Assembly (NCBI GenBank): GCA_007922305.1
Contig: ML677366.1
Span: 8,645,615 to 8,709,614, forward strand
Direction of reading: 5' to 3'
Origin: Dermatemys mawii
Lineage: Eukaryota > Chordata > Testudines > Dermatemydidae
DNA length: 64,000 bases
Below the pieces are notes generated by a model that had not been told where the DNA came from, did no database searches, and was given only the letters and a program-made list of their open reading frames with translations. Position 1 is the stretch's first letter. Each line of letters opens with the position of its first letter. Made by a program: the position numbers and the translations under genes. Shown piece by piece: positions 1 through 9,320 of this stretch.

Positions 1-649
1 AAAAAAAGTAATTTGAAGTTCCTTCAAAAACCTAAGTCACATTTTCATCTTTTCCACTGTTACATGACTTACAACCTGCTGATTCCAGTCTCACCCATGC
101 AGGTTAGACAGTTTGACCCAAATAAATCAGCATGTTTAGACACACGACTGTCATAACAGGAAGCAGTGGTTTATGATAGACTTTGCTGGCCAGACATTCC
201 AGCTTGCCCCTCCTCACCAAAAGGGTGAGTGCCGTCTTCATGAAGAGAAAATGCAGCTGGTATGACAAAGAAATAAAAAATACCAAAAACTTTTTTAAAA
301 AAACCCTCTGGTATTAATGGTATGATGAAAACAATTCTTCAGCACCCTATGCATTAAGAAGGGAACAGACCCCTGGAGTGCTCATTTTCATTTACATGGA
401 CACACTTTATAATAAGTGGCAGAGCATTGCTGCCTCCTTTGGTAGTCACCATACAACCAATGACTTCTGCCACTTATCACTGCATTATCAGCACACAAAG
501 AGCATCTCTGAGTGGTTCTAATGCACTCTACCTGATTTCATGAAGGGTGCTGCTGCTGTCTATCATCTCCTCTTGCAGTTGAATGGTACAGATTCAGCAG
601 AGAAAACCAAGTCTTTAATACATTTCTATGTCTTGGGTCTTCTCCCATT
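1..649. other. unique sequence, no gene seen
   Basis: AT-rich single-copy-looking sequence. The open frames here (for example 104-286 minus) are short and resemble no protein I know. I see no repeat family. Confidence 0.5.
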
Positions 650-837
650 GAATATCAGGGTTGGAAGGAACCTCAGAAGGTCATCTAGTCTAACTCCCTG
701 CTCAAAGCAGGACCAATCCCCAATTAAATCAGCCAACAGATTTTTGCCCCATATTCCTAAATGCCTGCCTCAAGGATTGAGCTCACAATTCTGGGTTTAA
801 TAGGCCAATGATCAAACCACTGAGCTACCCCTCCCCC
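650..837 (-). mobile_element. tRNA-derived SINE, tortoise Pol III (Cry) type
   Basis: Read on the minus strand, the element opens with a tRNA-like head: an A box around TAGCTCAGTGGTTTGA (about 816-831) and a B box GAGCTCAATCC (about 774-784). The body then runs into a CR1-like tail at about 650-720 (GAGCAGGGAGTTAGACTAG, then CTTCCAACCCTGATATT). This head-plus-CR1-tail plan is that of the tortoise Pol III SINE, a family known from hidden-necked turtles and thought to use the CR1 enzyme for copying. No clear target duplication is visible. The plus-strand frame at 540-800 overlaps it and is not a gene. Confidence 0.85.
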
Positions 838-1750
838 TGAAAGCTGATAGCCAAACTCCAGTTAACTTCAATAAGATCTGGATCCTCTGGGGTTCCATTT
901 CTCATGGCACGCCTTGCGACCTTTTGTGTCGCTCTCTCCACTGTAGCTGAGATTTTTCATTAGAAAGCACGCCAGACGGCACAGCTGTGAGTGACGCTAG
1001 TGGCCCTTTTTTAGAGGCTCACTCTCTGTTTTCTAGTCAGCATCACCCTTGATTTCTGTGTCAGTGGGGTCAAGAGTACAGAATCGATAGTATGGTAATA
1101 CTGACTTTGCAGCAAGTTGATTTGGGGTTTGGGCACTAACTGCTGAACACTGGGTGAAAGAATTAGAATTCACCCACTTAAAAGCTGAAGATTCTCTATG
1201 TCGGAGCCAGGTGTGTGTTAGGAAAGGCCAAAGGGGAGTTTATAATGGACTTCAACGAAGTCAGAGCCAGTATCATTCCAGTATATTTCTAACACGATGT
1301 TCAGGAACGGATTTAAGTGGTACTTAATATTTCTCTACCTATAGTACTTGCTGTCAGTAGGTGCTAAATAAAAACGACTTACAATGTAACTTTGAACTTG
1401 GTGAGTCAGTAGAGCTCAGGAGAGCTTTACTAAAAGCCCCACAAAGTTCACTAAGACATAATTAAAATGCACAGAAAGAGGTGCTCACTGAACTGCACCT
1501 TCTAATATGTCATAAGTTACTTCCATGCTATTTCTCCTGGCTCAGACAAAAGAATTATTTTTCTTCTCCTCAGACCCAAGCCTCTTGAATTTAAGATTCA
1601 TTGTTGTCTGTTTGGTAAAGGAAAGATTCTCTCCTCACTGACACTGGAATTCCTTTCTCTCAGCATTTTTTTCTGATTAGATGGAGTGGTGACAATCAAA
1701 CAAGTCAGAAGCATAAACAGGCAATAAGGAGGGATGCATTAAGGCATAAG
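838..1750. other. unique sequence, no gene seen
   Basis: No repeat family or coding frame is recognised. A weak copy of the 'gatct-gg' palindromic repeat may lie around 853-895, but it is too decayed to call. Confidence 0.4.
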
Positions 1751-2004
1751 TAATGGTCTCAAGTTGTAGTGGGGGAGGTTTAGGTTGGATATTAGGAAAA
1801 AAAATTTCCCTAGGAGGGTGGTGAAGCACTGGAATGAGTTACATAGGGAGGTAGTGGAATCTCCTTCCTTAGAGGTTTTTAAGGTCAGGCTTGACAAAGC
1901 CCTGGCTGGGATGATTTAGTTGAGGGTTGATCCTGCTTTGAGCAGGGGGTTGGACTTGATGAGCTCCTGAGGTCCCTTCCAACCCTAATATTCTATGATT
2001 CTAT
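1751..2004 (+). mobile_element. CR1 LINE, 3' end
   Basis: This is a 5'-truncated copy of the last ~250 bp of a CR1 retroposon. The 5' part encodes the decayed end of the ORF2 protein (…VEESPSL-like residues around GAATCTCCTTCCTTAGAGG at 1858). The end carries the typical tail GGTCCCTTCCAACCCTAATA and the 3' octamer-like repeat ATTCTATG at 1990-2004. CR1 copies end in such short direct repeats and normally make no target duplication; none is seen. The tail at 1925-2004 is the sequence shared with the SINEs at 650 and 50380. Confidence 0.9.
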
Positions 2005-2196
2005 ATGCAATCTGGGCACATACCTACAACATAATTCATGGAGGGAGGGAAGGAGCAAAGCTGAGATAAGCTGTGACCCCCATGTACCAGGTCTCAATGT
2101 CACCTACTCAAATGTGGCAGTGGGAAGTCCACTGCTGCTGTCCCTTGCTGCTGCTGCTGTGGAGCCAGCTCCAGCACAGGTAGCTGAATCGGACCA

Positions 2197-2223
2197 TCTG
2201 GCACCTGGCATCCAGGTGCCAGA
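2197..2223. repeat. perfect 12-bp hairpin
   Basis: TCTGGCACCTGG at 2197-2208 is followed by a 3-base loop and its exact reverse complement CCAGGTGCCAGA at 2212-2223. The flanking sequence is GC-rich and of unknown class. It could be the centre of a decayed inverted-repeat element or a chance palindrome. Confidence 0.7.
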
Positions 2224-4639
2224 AGGGGAGCTGCACTGAGCGCCCACATAAGGGAGCTGGCTGGGAGAGGAACAGTGGGAAGCTGACACTGGGGGTTTAA
2301 TAGAGCAGTGTCTCAGAGTGTGCAGCAGGAGCCAGTCACTGACTGATCTGGAAAGGAGATGATTCATTAGGAGCCTGTTGCATGCATGTATGTTTTCCTG
2401 AGGCCCAATGATGGGTTAATCCAGGACTGCAGATAAGGATCACCCTAGATGCATTGGTGCCCTAGCCAAAGATAAGACTTAGCACATCCATGATCAGCCA
2501 CCCCAGTCACCTATCCACTGCATCCTGCTGCACACTAGCCCACACTTACTCCAATGCTTGTGCCACATCTGGCTCAAAATGGAAGTCCCTGCTTCTGCTT
2601 AGTCACATGCAGCAGTTGATTTCTGCTTGAAAATGCTCCAGATGAATTATTTTGCCAATGCTCCAAAGACAGGACCTCAGCAGCCATTGCTTTGTGGAGC
2701 ACATCTGGGATCCAAAGAGGCCCAGTGCACATGACTGCTGGGAAATGGAGGCACCATTACCTTACAGTACAGGAGACACAGAGTGCTTGAAAAACTCCAC
2801 AGGCAGAACAAAACAGTTCTGCAGCGGCCACCTAGGGACGGTCCAAAATGTTCCCCGTGCTATTCTGGTGTCCCATTAGATCTGCTTCGCTAAGCATCCA
2901 CCATCTTAGCTTATGCTTGAGGCCATCTCTGCAAATAATTTTCTAGAGGGGTCAAGAAAGTTTTTCAGTTGCAACACTTTGCTATGACAGTATTATTATA
3001 AGGTATTGGATGTTTTCCATTTCTTCCTGTCATGCTAAGTCTATGGAGCATTCAACAAAGAGTCAATAGCAGGGATTCTTCAAGTAGCCAAAAAATGGTT
3101 AATAAAGCCCACTGTTTTTGTACAGGTATTTCAAAAATATTGGATGTATACAAATCCCAGGCTCCCAAATCAATTTATGTGTTCTCTGTTTTCAGTTCTT
3201 GGTATTCATACATTTAATACCTAATCATTGTATTACTCACAGTAGATTAGAACACTGAAATTTGAATCCTGCATTGACCTCTGAGTGTTTTTAAGGAGAC
3301 ACTAGCAGGGGAACTACTAGAAAGGCAAACCACAGCAGAGGAAGAGTGAGAGGTCTGTTTCATGTCAATGTTTCAAATTACCCCAAGGAAAGGAACACAC
3401 ATTTTCGCTTCTGAGAAGTTGGCTTTGGCAAGTGGGCAAAACAGTGCAAGGAATCTGATGAGATGTCAATACTAGATCAAAGAGATTCATCAAGTAAGCT
3501 GGAGAGTGAGATGGGAAACCTGGGAATGAATGCTCGATTCCCTCAAGCTTTGGTTCTTTACAAATTTCTTAAATTTAGCAATATAATTAAGGGTCGCCCT
3601 CTCCCTTGTCCTTGCAGTAATTTTACAGACTTTGATTGCAGATATTATTTTAAACTAATCTTTAACTGTTAGTTTTCATTGCTCAGATTTAGCAGTGAAT
3701 TAGAAACACTGTAGCTTTACTTCCTACCTGTAGTTCAGGGACTTTGTTTTTTTTTCTCCCTCATTACTCCCCCCACCCCTCAAGTTCAAGATTTCACTAC
3801 TTAATAATTCGTAGTATTGATTCAAAGCTCTAACACACAAACTTTAATAACAGCAAAAGGCTTTGGCAACTTGGCTTTAGAAATGCTAAGCAGCTTTTCA
3901 TTGCTGTTGAGAAAGAGATTGGGAAAAGGGACCTGAAAGACTGATGTCAGATATGGGTTTGAAATCTTATAGACTAAGTTTAAATTTTATGCTTTAACAA
4001 TGGGGGTATTCGTGTGATTGTAATTTGACTCATGAAAGCAAATGTTACTTTCAAATTTTTAAGTCATATTACCATAGGAAGCCTTTTCACAAAACAACAT
4101 TTTTAAGCCTTGCTACATAAATTTTATTTCAGAATCATATCTGGACTTTTAATATTTAAAAGATTTTAAGGACACAACCTCATTCCATGGAGACATTGGC
4201 CATGAGAGTTAAGCAGTATAATGCAGAACAGGCATTCTCAGGTTCTCTTATAGTCCTGGATCACAACTTAATGAAGAGATTGTCTCATGGATAACTCTCC
4301 TCTAATTAATTATCAGAAGAACCGCCTCCATTTCCCTTCACAATCACAAAACATCTCTGTGGCAACTACAGCAATTACTCACATGGAGAACTTAGTAAGT
4401 ATTTCATGTATTTGAAGTTGCCTTAGAATGTGAATATTAGTTAGAACAAAATATGAGATGTATCCAGTATGTGACCTTCATGCTCTCTTAGGACCAGCAG
4501 GAAGTGTTTTATGGAGCTTGATGTGAGAACTGTTGATAGAGAATATTAATTCAAATTGATACAGGATAGTACAATGATGCTATCCTAAAAGGGTGTGGGT
4601 AGGTTAGGTGTGAGTGCATAATAATTCATGTTGGAATTA

Positions 4640-4722
4640 ACAAATGAAGGATCTGATCCAAAGGCTGGCAAAGTCAATGCGATTCCTTTCTGATTATTTC
4701 AATGGACTTTGGACCAGGCCTA
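4640..4722. repeat. short palindromic dispersed repeat (decayed)
   Basis: GATCTGATCCAAAGG near 4650 and CAATGGACTTTGGACCAGGCC near 4701-4720 are imperfect reverse complements. The same arm sequence recurs at 7085-7165, 17515-17580 and 37055-37112, so this is a dispersed palindrome of about 80 bp rather than a one-off hairpin. Confidence 0.55.
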
Positions 4723-5130
4723 TAATGAGAGATCCAGTTGGGTACATATATAATGAAACGAAGAAGAAACTGTACTTACTGTTCAGTGATAAAACACCTA
4801 AACTGCACTCCAGGGACTCTGATCTGAATTGCACCATCATTCTGTACAATTGCATTTGTGCACAGGTGCACACAAGTTAGCGGACCATATATATGCTCAA
4901 CAGCCCAGGTATATCAAAGGAATGTCAAGGCCTAAACATTCATTGCAGCCACTGACCTCCTCCTTTCTGAAACTTAATGCCCAATACTATTTATTCAATT
5001 GACACTTGTTTTCCACAAGTAAGAGAAACATGTAGAAGTGTGTGAGGGTGGCGGTGGGGGTGGGGGGAGAAATAATTTCCATGGGGTACTTTTGGATTAT
5101 ATTTAAAAGTAGATCAGATATACTCCTTAA

Positions 5131-5772
5131 CGGGGTGGGCAAACTTTTTGGCCCAAGGGCCACATTGGGGTTAAAAATTGTGCGGAGGGCCGGGTAGGGA
5201 AGGCTGTGCCTCCCAAAACAGCCTGACCCCGCCCCTTATCCAACCCCACCCACTTCCCGACCCCTGACTGCCCCCTCACAATCCCTGACCCATCCAACTC
5301 CCCCTCCGCTCCTTTTCCCTGATCGCCTCCTCCAGAGACCCCCCCACTCTAACTGCCGTCCCAGAACCCTACCCCCTATCTAAGCCCCCCTGTTCTTTGT
5401 TCCCTGACTTCCCCCTCCCGAGATCTCCCCACCCTAACCACCACCCCCTGGAACCCCACCCCCCATCTAAGCACCCTTGCTTTGTCCCCTGACTGCTCCT
5501 CCTTTGCTTACATTACTCAGCCGGGCACTCCTTGACCCTGCCTGGCCAGGGAGCATGGGGCCCAGCGGCTTCCCGCACGCAGCCCGGCCCCCGGCCTGGG
5601 AGTGCGGGGACTCACAGCTCCCCGTGCTTGACCTGGCCCCCGGCCAGGGAGCATGGGGTGGGCCCGGCCTGGGAGCGCGGGGACCTGCGGCACGCCGTCC
5701 TGAGCTTGCGGGCCAGATGAAAATGGCCAGCGGGTCACCTGTGGCCCACGGGCCGTAGTTTGCCCACCTCTG
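5131..5772. mobile_element. non-autonomous hAT-like DNA transposon, GC-rich
   Basis: The element is bounded by an exact 8-bp target duplication, CTCCTTAA, at 5123-5130 and 5773-5780. Its ends are inverted: CGGGGTGGGCAAAC at the left and GTTTGCCCACCTCTG at the right. An 8-bp duplication and CAG/GGGTGGGCAAAC-type termini are hallmarks of hAT transposons. The 642-bp interior is C-rich and GC-rich, unlike the flanks, and holds two tandem ~85-bp units (5317-5401, 5402-5486) and a second imperfect duplication at about 5545-5700. No transposase frame is present, so it would have been moved in trans. The frames at 5477-5758 plus, 5532-5720 plus and 5517-5882 minus are artefacts of this composition. 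Confidence 0.88.
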
Positions 5773-5991
5773 CTCCTTAAGGTTCTTCTCACCAGAACAG
5801 AACTACACAAAATTCCATGGCCCAAGTAAACCTTAAGGTAAAGTACTTTCCCTATTTCTTTGCATTTGAAGAACATAATCACAGAAGAACTGGCATAGTG
5901 TGTAGTGGTTCAGCATCTCTGAACCCTTGCATGGTTCAGAGTCCAGCTCTATAGGGGGCCCATAGGCAGCTGCATGACAGGAAGGCATATG

Positions 5992-6850
5992 GAATCACAG
6001 AAGTGTAGGACTCAGGTCCTCTCATCTTGTCCCCTGCACTCAAGGCAGGTAATAACTAGACCATTCCTGACAGGTGTTTGTCTCGCCTGTTCTTGAAAAC
6101 CACCAGTGATGGAGATTCCACAATCTCCCTTGGTAATTTGTTCCAGTACTTAACTACCCTGATAGTTAGAAAATTTTTCCTCATGTCCAACCTAAACCTC
6201 CCTTGCTGCAAGTTGAGCCCATTGCTTCTTGTCCCGTCCTCAGAGGCTAACAAGAACAATTTTTCACTCTCCTCCTTGTAACAAACTTTTATGCACTTGA
6301 AAACTGTTATCAACCCTCCTTCCCCCCTCTCCCGGTCTTCTCTTATTAAGACTAAACAAACCTATTTTTTTTTCAATCTTCCTCATAGGTCATATTTTCT
6401 AGACCTTTAATCATTTTTCTTGCTCTCCTCAGGACTTTCTCCAATTTGTCCACATCTTTCCTAAAATGTGGGGCTCAGAACTGGACACAATACTCCAACT
6501 AAGGCTTTATCAGTGCGGAATAGACCAGAAGAATTACTTCTCATGTCTTGCTCACAACACTCTTTCTAATACATCCCAGAATGATGTTTTCTTTTTTTGC
6601 AGTAGTGTTACACTATTGACTCATATTTAGCTTTTGATCCACTATAACCCCCAGATCCCTTTCTGCAGTATTCCTTCCTAGGCAGTCATTTCCCATTTTG
6701 TATGCGCACATTTGATTGTTCCTTCCTAAGTGGAGTACTGTACTTTGCATATGTCCTTATTTAATTGCATCCTCTTTACTTTAGACATTTTTCCAGTTTG
6801 TTCAGATCATTTTGAATGTTAACCCTATCCTCCAAAGCACTTGCAACCAT
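5992..6850 (-). mobile_element. CR1 LINE, 3' ~860 bp with ORF2 C-terminus
   Basis: On the minus strand this copy carries the end of CR1 ORF2 and a short 3' tail. The reading frame at 6056-6313 keeps recognisable CR1 C-terminal residues: RFRLDMRKNFLTIRVVKYWN, then LPREIVESPSLVVFK. Upstream (6314-6850) the frame is broken by stops and indels, although the nucleotide sequence is still CR1-like, including the stretches around 6440 and 6660. The copy is 5'-truncated at about 6850 and is inactive. It is a longer piece of the same broad family as 1751-2004, but of a different subfamily. Confidence 0.9.
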
Positions 6851-7324
6851 TTCATGGCCAGGTCCATGGGTATCCATCAGGATATGCTGCAGGCAACGGC
6901 ACTGTGGGTGCAAACAGTAATTAACAACACTAGATTCATCTCCTTTCAGTGCTTGGCATGGAGTCAGTGCAGTTACACCAGGAATTAGTTTGGCCACCAG
7001 TTGTTTAGCAATAGCACTTGAGAGCTGTAATTTTCTGAAAGCTTCTAAGCCAGATCACCCTTGCTCTTCAGCACCAAATCTCTTAGGGACTGATCCAAAG
7101 CCCAGTAAAATCAGTGGTTGACTCCCATTGATTTCAGTGGGCTTTGGGTCAGGTGTATACCTTTCTGCGTCTAATCAGAGAGCTAAAAAATAAAACTACA
7201 GTAAAGGAAATTTTTACATGTTGAGAAAGCACTTTCTGCAAGTGGTTACATCAAGTAGTGCCTTTTATGCTGGCAACACTACAGAGAAATAATATAAAAT
7301 TACACACACAGAAGCACATTAAAA
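6851..7324. other. unassigned, with one palindromic repeat
   Basis: The sequence between the CR1 and the dispersed repeat has no recognisable gene. At 7085-7165, CTGATCCAAAGCCCAG and TGGGCTTTGGGTCAGG form an imperfect palindrome around CCCATTGATTTCAGTGGG, the clearest copy of the family also seen at 4640. Confidence 0.55.
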
Positions 7325-7640
7325 GAACATTATTAAGGTCGCAAAGTCAAGCATTCAAAAGTTAGAAAATGCCTGAATTAAGGTTGCTTATACAACCTTA
7401 ATTTGGCCCCCTTGTGTGTAAGCATTATGTTATAATCTTTAATTAGATGCTCATGTACTATTTTTTTTCCACAGGACCATGTGACTCATTCAGTGCAAAG
7501 AATGGATGGTGCTCACTTAATAAGCAGCTATTCAATATTTTGTTTTCTTCTCATTGTTCAACGTGTTTCCCGCTGCCTTATTTACTGCACACTATTCAAA
7601 TCCCACTGTACAGCTGGAATTATTCATTTCCACGTGGGTT
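7325..7640 (+). repeat. unclassified dispersed repeat, copy 1
   Basis: The stretch with AAAGTCAAGCATTCAAAAG (7343), a small hairpin AAGGTTGC-TTATA-CAACCTT (7381-7401) and the following segment up to ATGCTCATGTACTA (7447-7460) is repeated, diverged, at 28585-28695. The part from 7480 to 7640 looks like a continuation of the same family from memory of turtle sequence, but has no second copy here. It has no coding frame I recognise, and its class is unknown. The orientation given is arbitrary but the same for both copies. Confidence 0.6.
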
Positions 7641-7664
7641 TTTTTATGGTACTCACCTGCGGGC

Positions 7665-7756
7665 TTCACAAACATTAATTTGATTTTCACAGTACCTGTC
7701 TGAGAGGAGTGGTATTATCCCCATTTTCCAGATGAGGAGTAAGGTCAAAACTATCT
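7665..7756 (-). mobile_element. MIR SINE, core segment (first half)
   Basis: GGTATTATCCCCATTTTCCAGATGAGG at 7712-7737 (described here by its key run CCCCATTTTCCAGATGAGG) is the conserved MIR core read on the minus strand. The tRNA-derived half of the same SINE reappears at 8143-8240 in the same orientation, so the copy looks split by a later insertion. Confidence 0.7.
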
Positions 7757-8142
7757 ACTAATTTTGGATGACCAAATCTAGATGACTCAGACCTGATTTT
7801 TCATTTTTCTTTAAAATACATTGGACCCCCACTAGAACGTGTGCCTATATAGTGTGAATTCGCTTATAGCCCGATCATGGCCATGGATCCCAAATTTAAT
7901 TACTTTAATTGGAATCCATGGTAACTCGGTCCCTGTGTTAACGCAGTACTGCACATGGATCCCAAATCCTGCATTCTATGGGGCTCTGGTGTATAGCCCT
8001 ATACAGGTCTCACTGACGTTAGTTGCAACTGTGAGAACTCAGCATTTCTGCAAGTAAGACCTAAGGATTTCAGGTCAGACACCTAGGAAACAGGAACATG
8101 CAATTAGTGATCACTTGAAAAAGTTTGGTTTAAATGACTTAT
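7757..8142. mobile_element. palindromic element with a second insertion inside it
   Basis: The outer arms at 7757-7805 (AATTTTGGATGACCAAATC … CAGACCTGATTTTTC) and 8060-8135 (AAGGATTTCAGGTCAG … CACTTGAAAAAGTTTGG) resemble the two arms of the palindromic element at 22241-22456. Between them, about 7812-8055 looks like a separate DNA element beginning TTGGACCCCCACTAGAACG, with GGATCCCAAAT occurring twice (7885, 7958). That motif style recalls pogo/Tigger-like transposon ends. No transposase frame remains. Boundaries are good to about 10-20 bp only. Confidence 0.5.
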
Positions 8143-8240
8143 ACACTATCACATAGGAACTTTGTGGCAGAGGCAGGGATAGAATCCAGTTCTCCAGAGC
8201 AGCATTCGAATGTCTTAACCATGAAACCACCCTTTTCTGC
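8143..8240 (-). mobile_element. MIR SINE, tRNA-like head (second half)
   Basis: GGCAGAGGCAGGGATAGAATCC at 8165 followed by GTCTTAACCATGAAACCACCC at 8211 is the MIR 5' head on the minus strand (B box region, then A box region). Together with 7665-7756 it makes up most of one MIR. Confidence 0.7.
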
Positions 8241-8329
8241 CTGCAATCCCGACTCATTCTCTACACACCTTCCAAGGGTCTTTCCATGGAGCCATGAGCA
8301 TGAGCGCCTTACCTAGCACGGTTCACGAA

Positions 8330-8760
8330 CTCCCCGTACACCTTCCCCTTCTGGCATACATCTACATAGAGTGTGCCAGATTGCAGTCCCTCTTCTGGCT
8401 CCTCCAGAACCTCGTCCTGTGGTACTGGCTGCACTTCTCCCCCACACCGCCTGATCCTGCACACCTTATCCGTGGTCCCCATAAAGTCATGGGACCTTCT
8501 TGTCAACCTCCTCCTGCTGTTGGCCACGATGGCCATCCATCATACCAGGAGGAGGAAGTTGAATGGGGGGAGGGCATTCTGTAACTGTGGGGCCTCTTTT
8601 TGTTCCCTTGTGAAGGCACACCTCAGAGAAGAGTTCCTCCAGGCAGCATCCACTGACTCCCTTGACACCTTCAAGGTTCTCTGTGCAGTGTCCTTTTCCA
8701 GTTTCCTGATTTTCACCCTATGACCTGCACTCCCATCTCTGTTCATTCATTTGTTCCCAA
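8330..8760 (+). pseudogene. Tx1-like LINE ORF2 C-terminal remnant
   Basis: Two overlapping plus-strand frames join into one LINE protein tail if a frameshift at about 8450-8487 is allowed. The first frame gives AYIYIECARLQSLFWLLQNL (from about 8350). The second gives WDLLVNLLLLLATMAIHHTR (from about 8490), then a basic RRRKL run, FCNCGASFCSLV and LREEFLQAAS, and ends near 8723. The order (ECxRL-LFxLL, then a DLLVNxLLxxAKxAIxxTRxxKL helix) is that of the C-terminal region of Tx1-clade (L1-related) LINE proteins of reptiles and fish. The reverse transcriptase and endonuclease are missing. It is a dead, 5'-truncated copy. Confidence 0.65.
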
Positions 8761-9227
8761 TATTCACCTATCCCTCCCTCTCACTTGAGGGGGAGAGTCT
8801 TTAGCTATGAGAGGGCTTAGTCGCATCGTCTCCTTGAACCACTATAAGTACATACCTTCCAGTTTCTGCAACAAATGAAATCAACAACAGATGAGTCTTC
8901 TTCACTACACAATCCTGACTGATCCCCAGAGCTGGTCCATTCAGTGCACTGAATCAGGCAAGGAACCCTCCCCGCCCTCACCCAAAAAATTTCAGCCCAA
9001 GGCAGACACCTCGTATGGAAAATTTCAGCCCAAGTGGTTAAAGTTTGGCAAAGTTATAAGCAACTGAAAACAGGGTCTTGTAATGGAAAGTGTCAGGCAA
9101 CCTTCATAATATGTGGTACCAGTGCCACCTGTAATCATGAAACCTTATTAAAAATAATCAGGAGAATGAAACTGTGGCACAGTTTATAATTTTAGTTACA
9201 CTAGTTTAAATACTGAGGAACTCCATA

Positions 9228-9320
9228 AAAGTTATTTACACCAGTATAAATCAACAGGAACACCATTAGAGTCAATGAAATAATTCTGGATTCATACTAG
9301 TGAAAATGAGATCAGAATCT
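9228..9320. repeat. short palindromic dispersed repeat
   Basis: TTACACCAGTATAAATC at 9235 and TTCATACTAGTGAAAATGAG at 9291 are decayed inverted arms around ACCATTAGAGTCAATG, ending AGATCAGAATCTGGC. Relatives with the same arm logic lie at 30888, 39238, 43886, 52886 and 53925. Confidence 0.55.

Larger units (their letters stand above)
2005..5122. other. unique sequence, mostly unassigned
   Basis: Apart from the hairpin at 2197-2223 and a palindromic repeat at 4640-4722, I recognise nothing. Part of 2110-2360 is GC-richer, with CTG-rich runs near 2130-2160. The short open frames in both strands look like chance. Confidence 0.4.

Noticed and set aside
780..837. tRNA gene on the minus strand
   Set aside because: A and B box-like sequence is present but followed by a SINE body and CR1-like tail, so it is a SINE head. 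The same applies to 50510-50577 and 46022-46085.
5477..5882. GC-rich open frames on both strands, and a possible CpG island promoter
   Set aside because: They lie in (or extend just past) a transposon bounded by CTCCTTAA duplications; the composition is that of the element.
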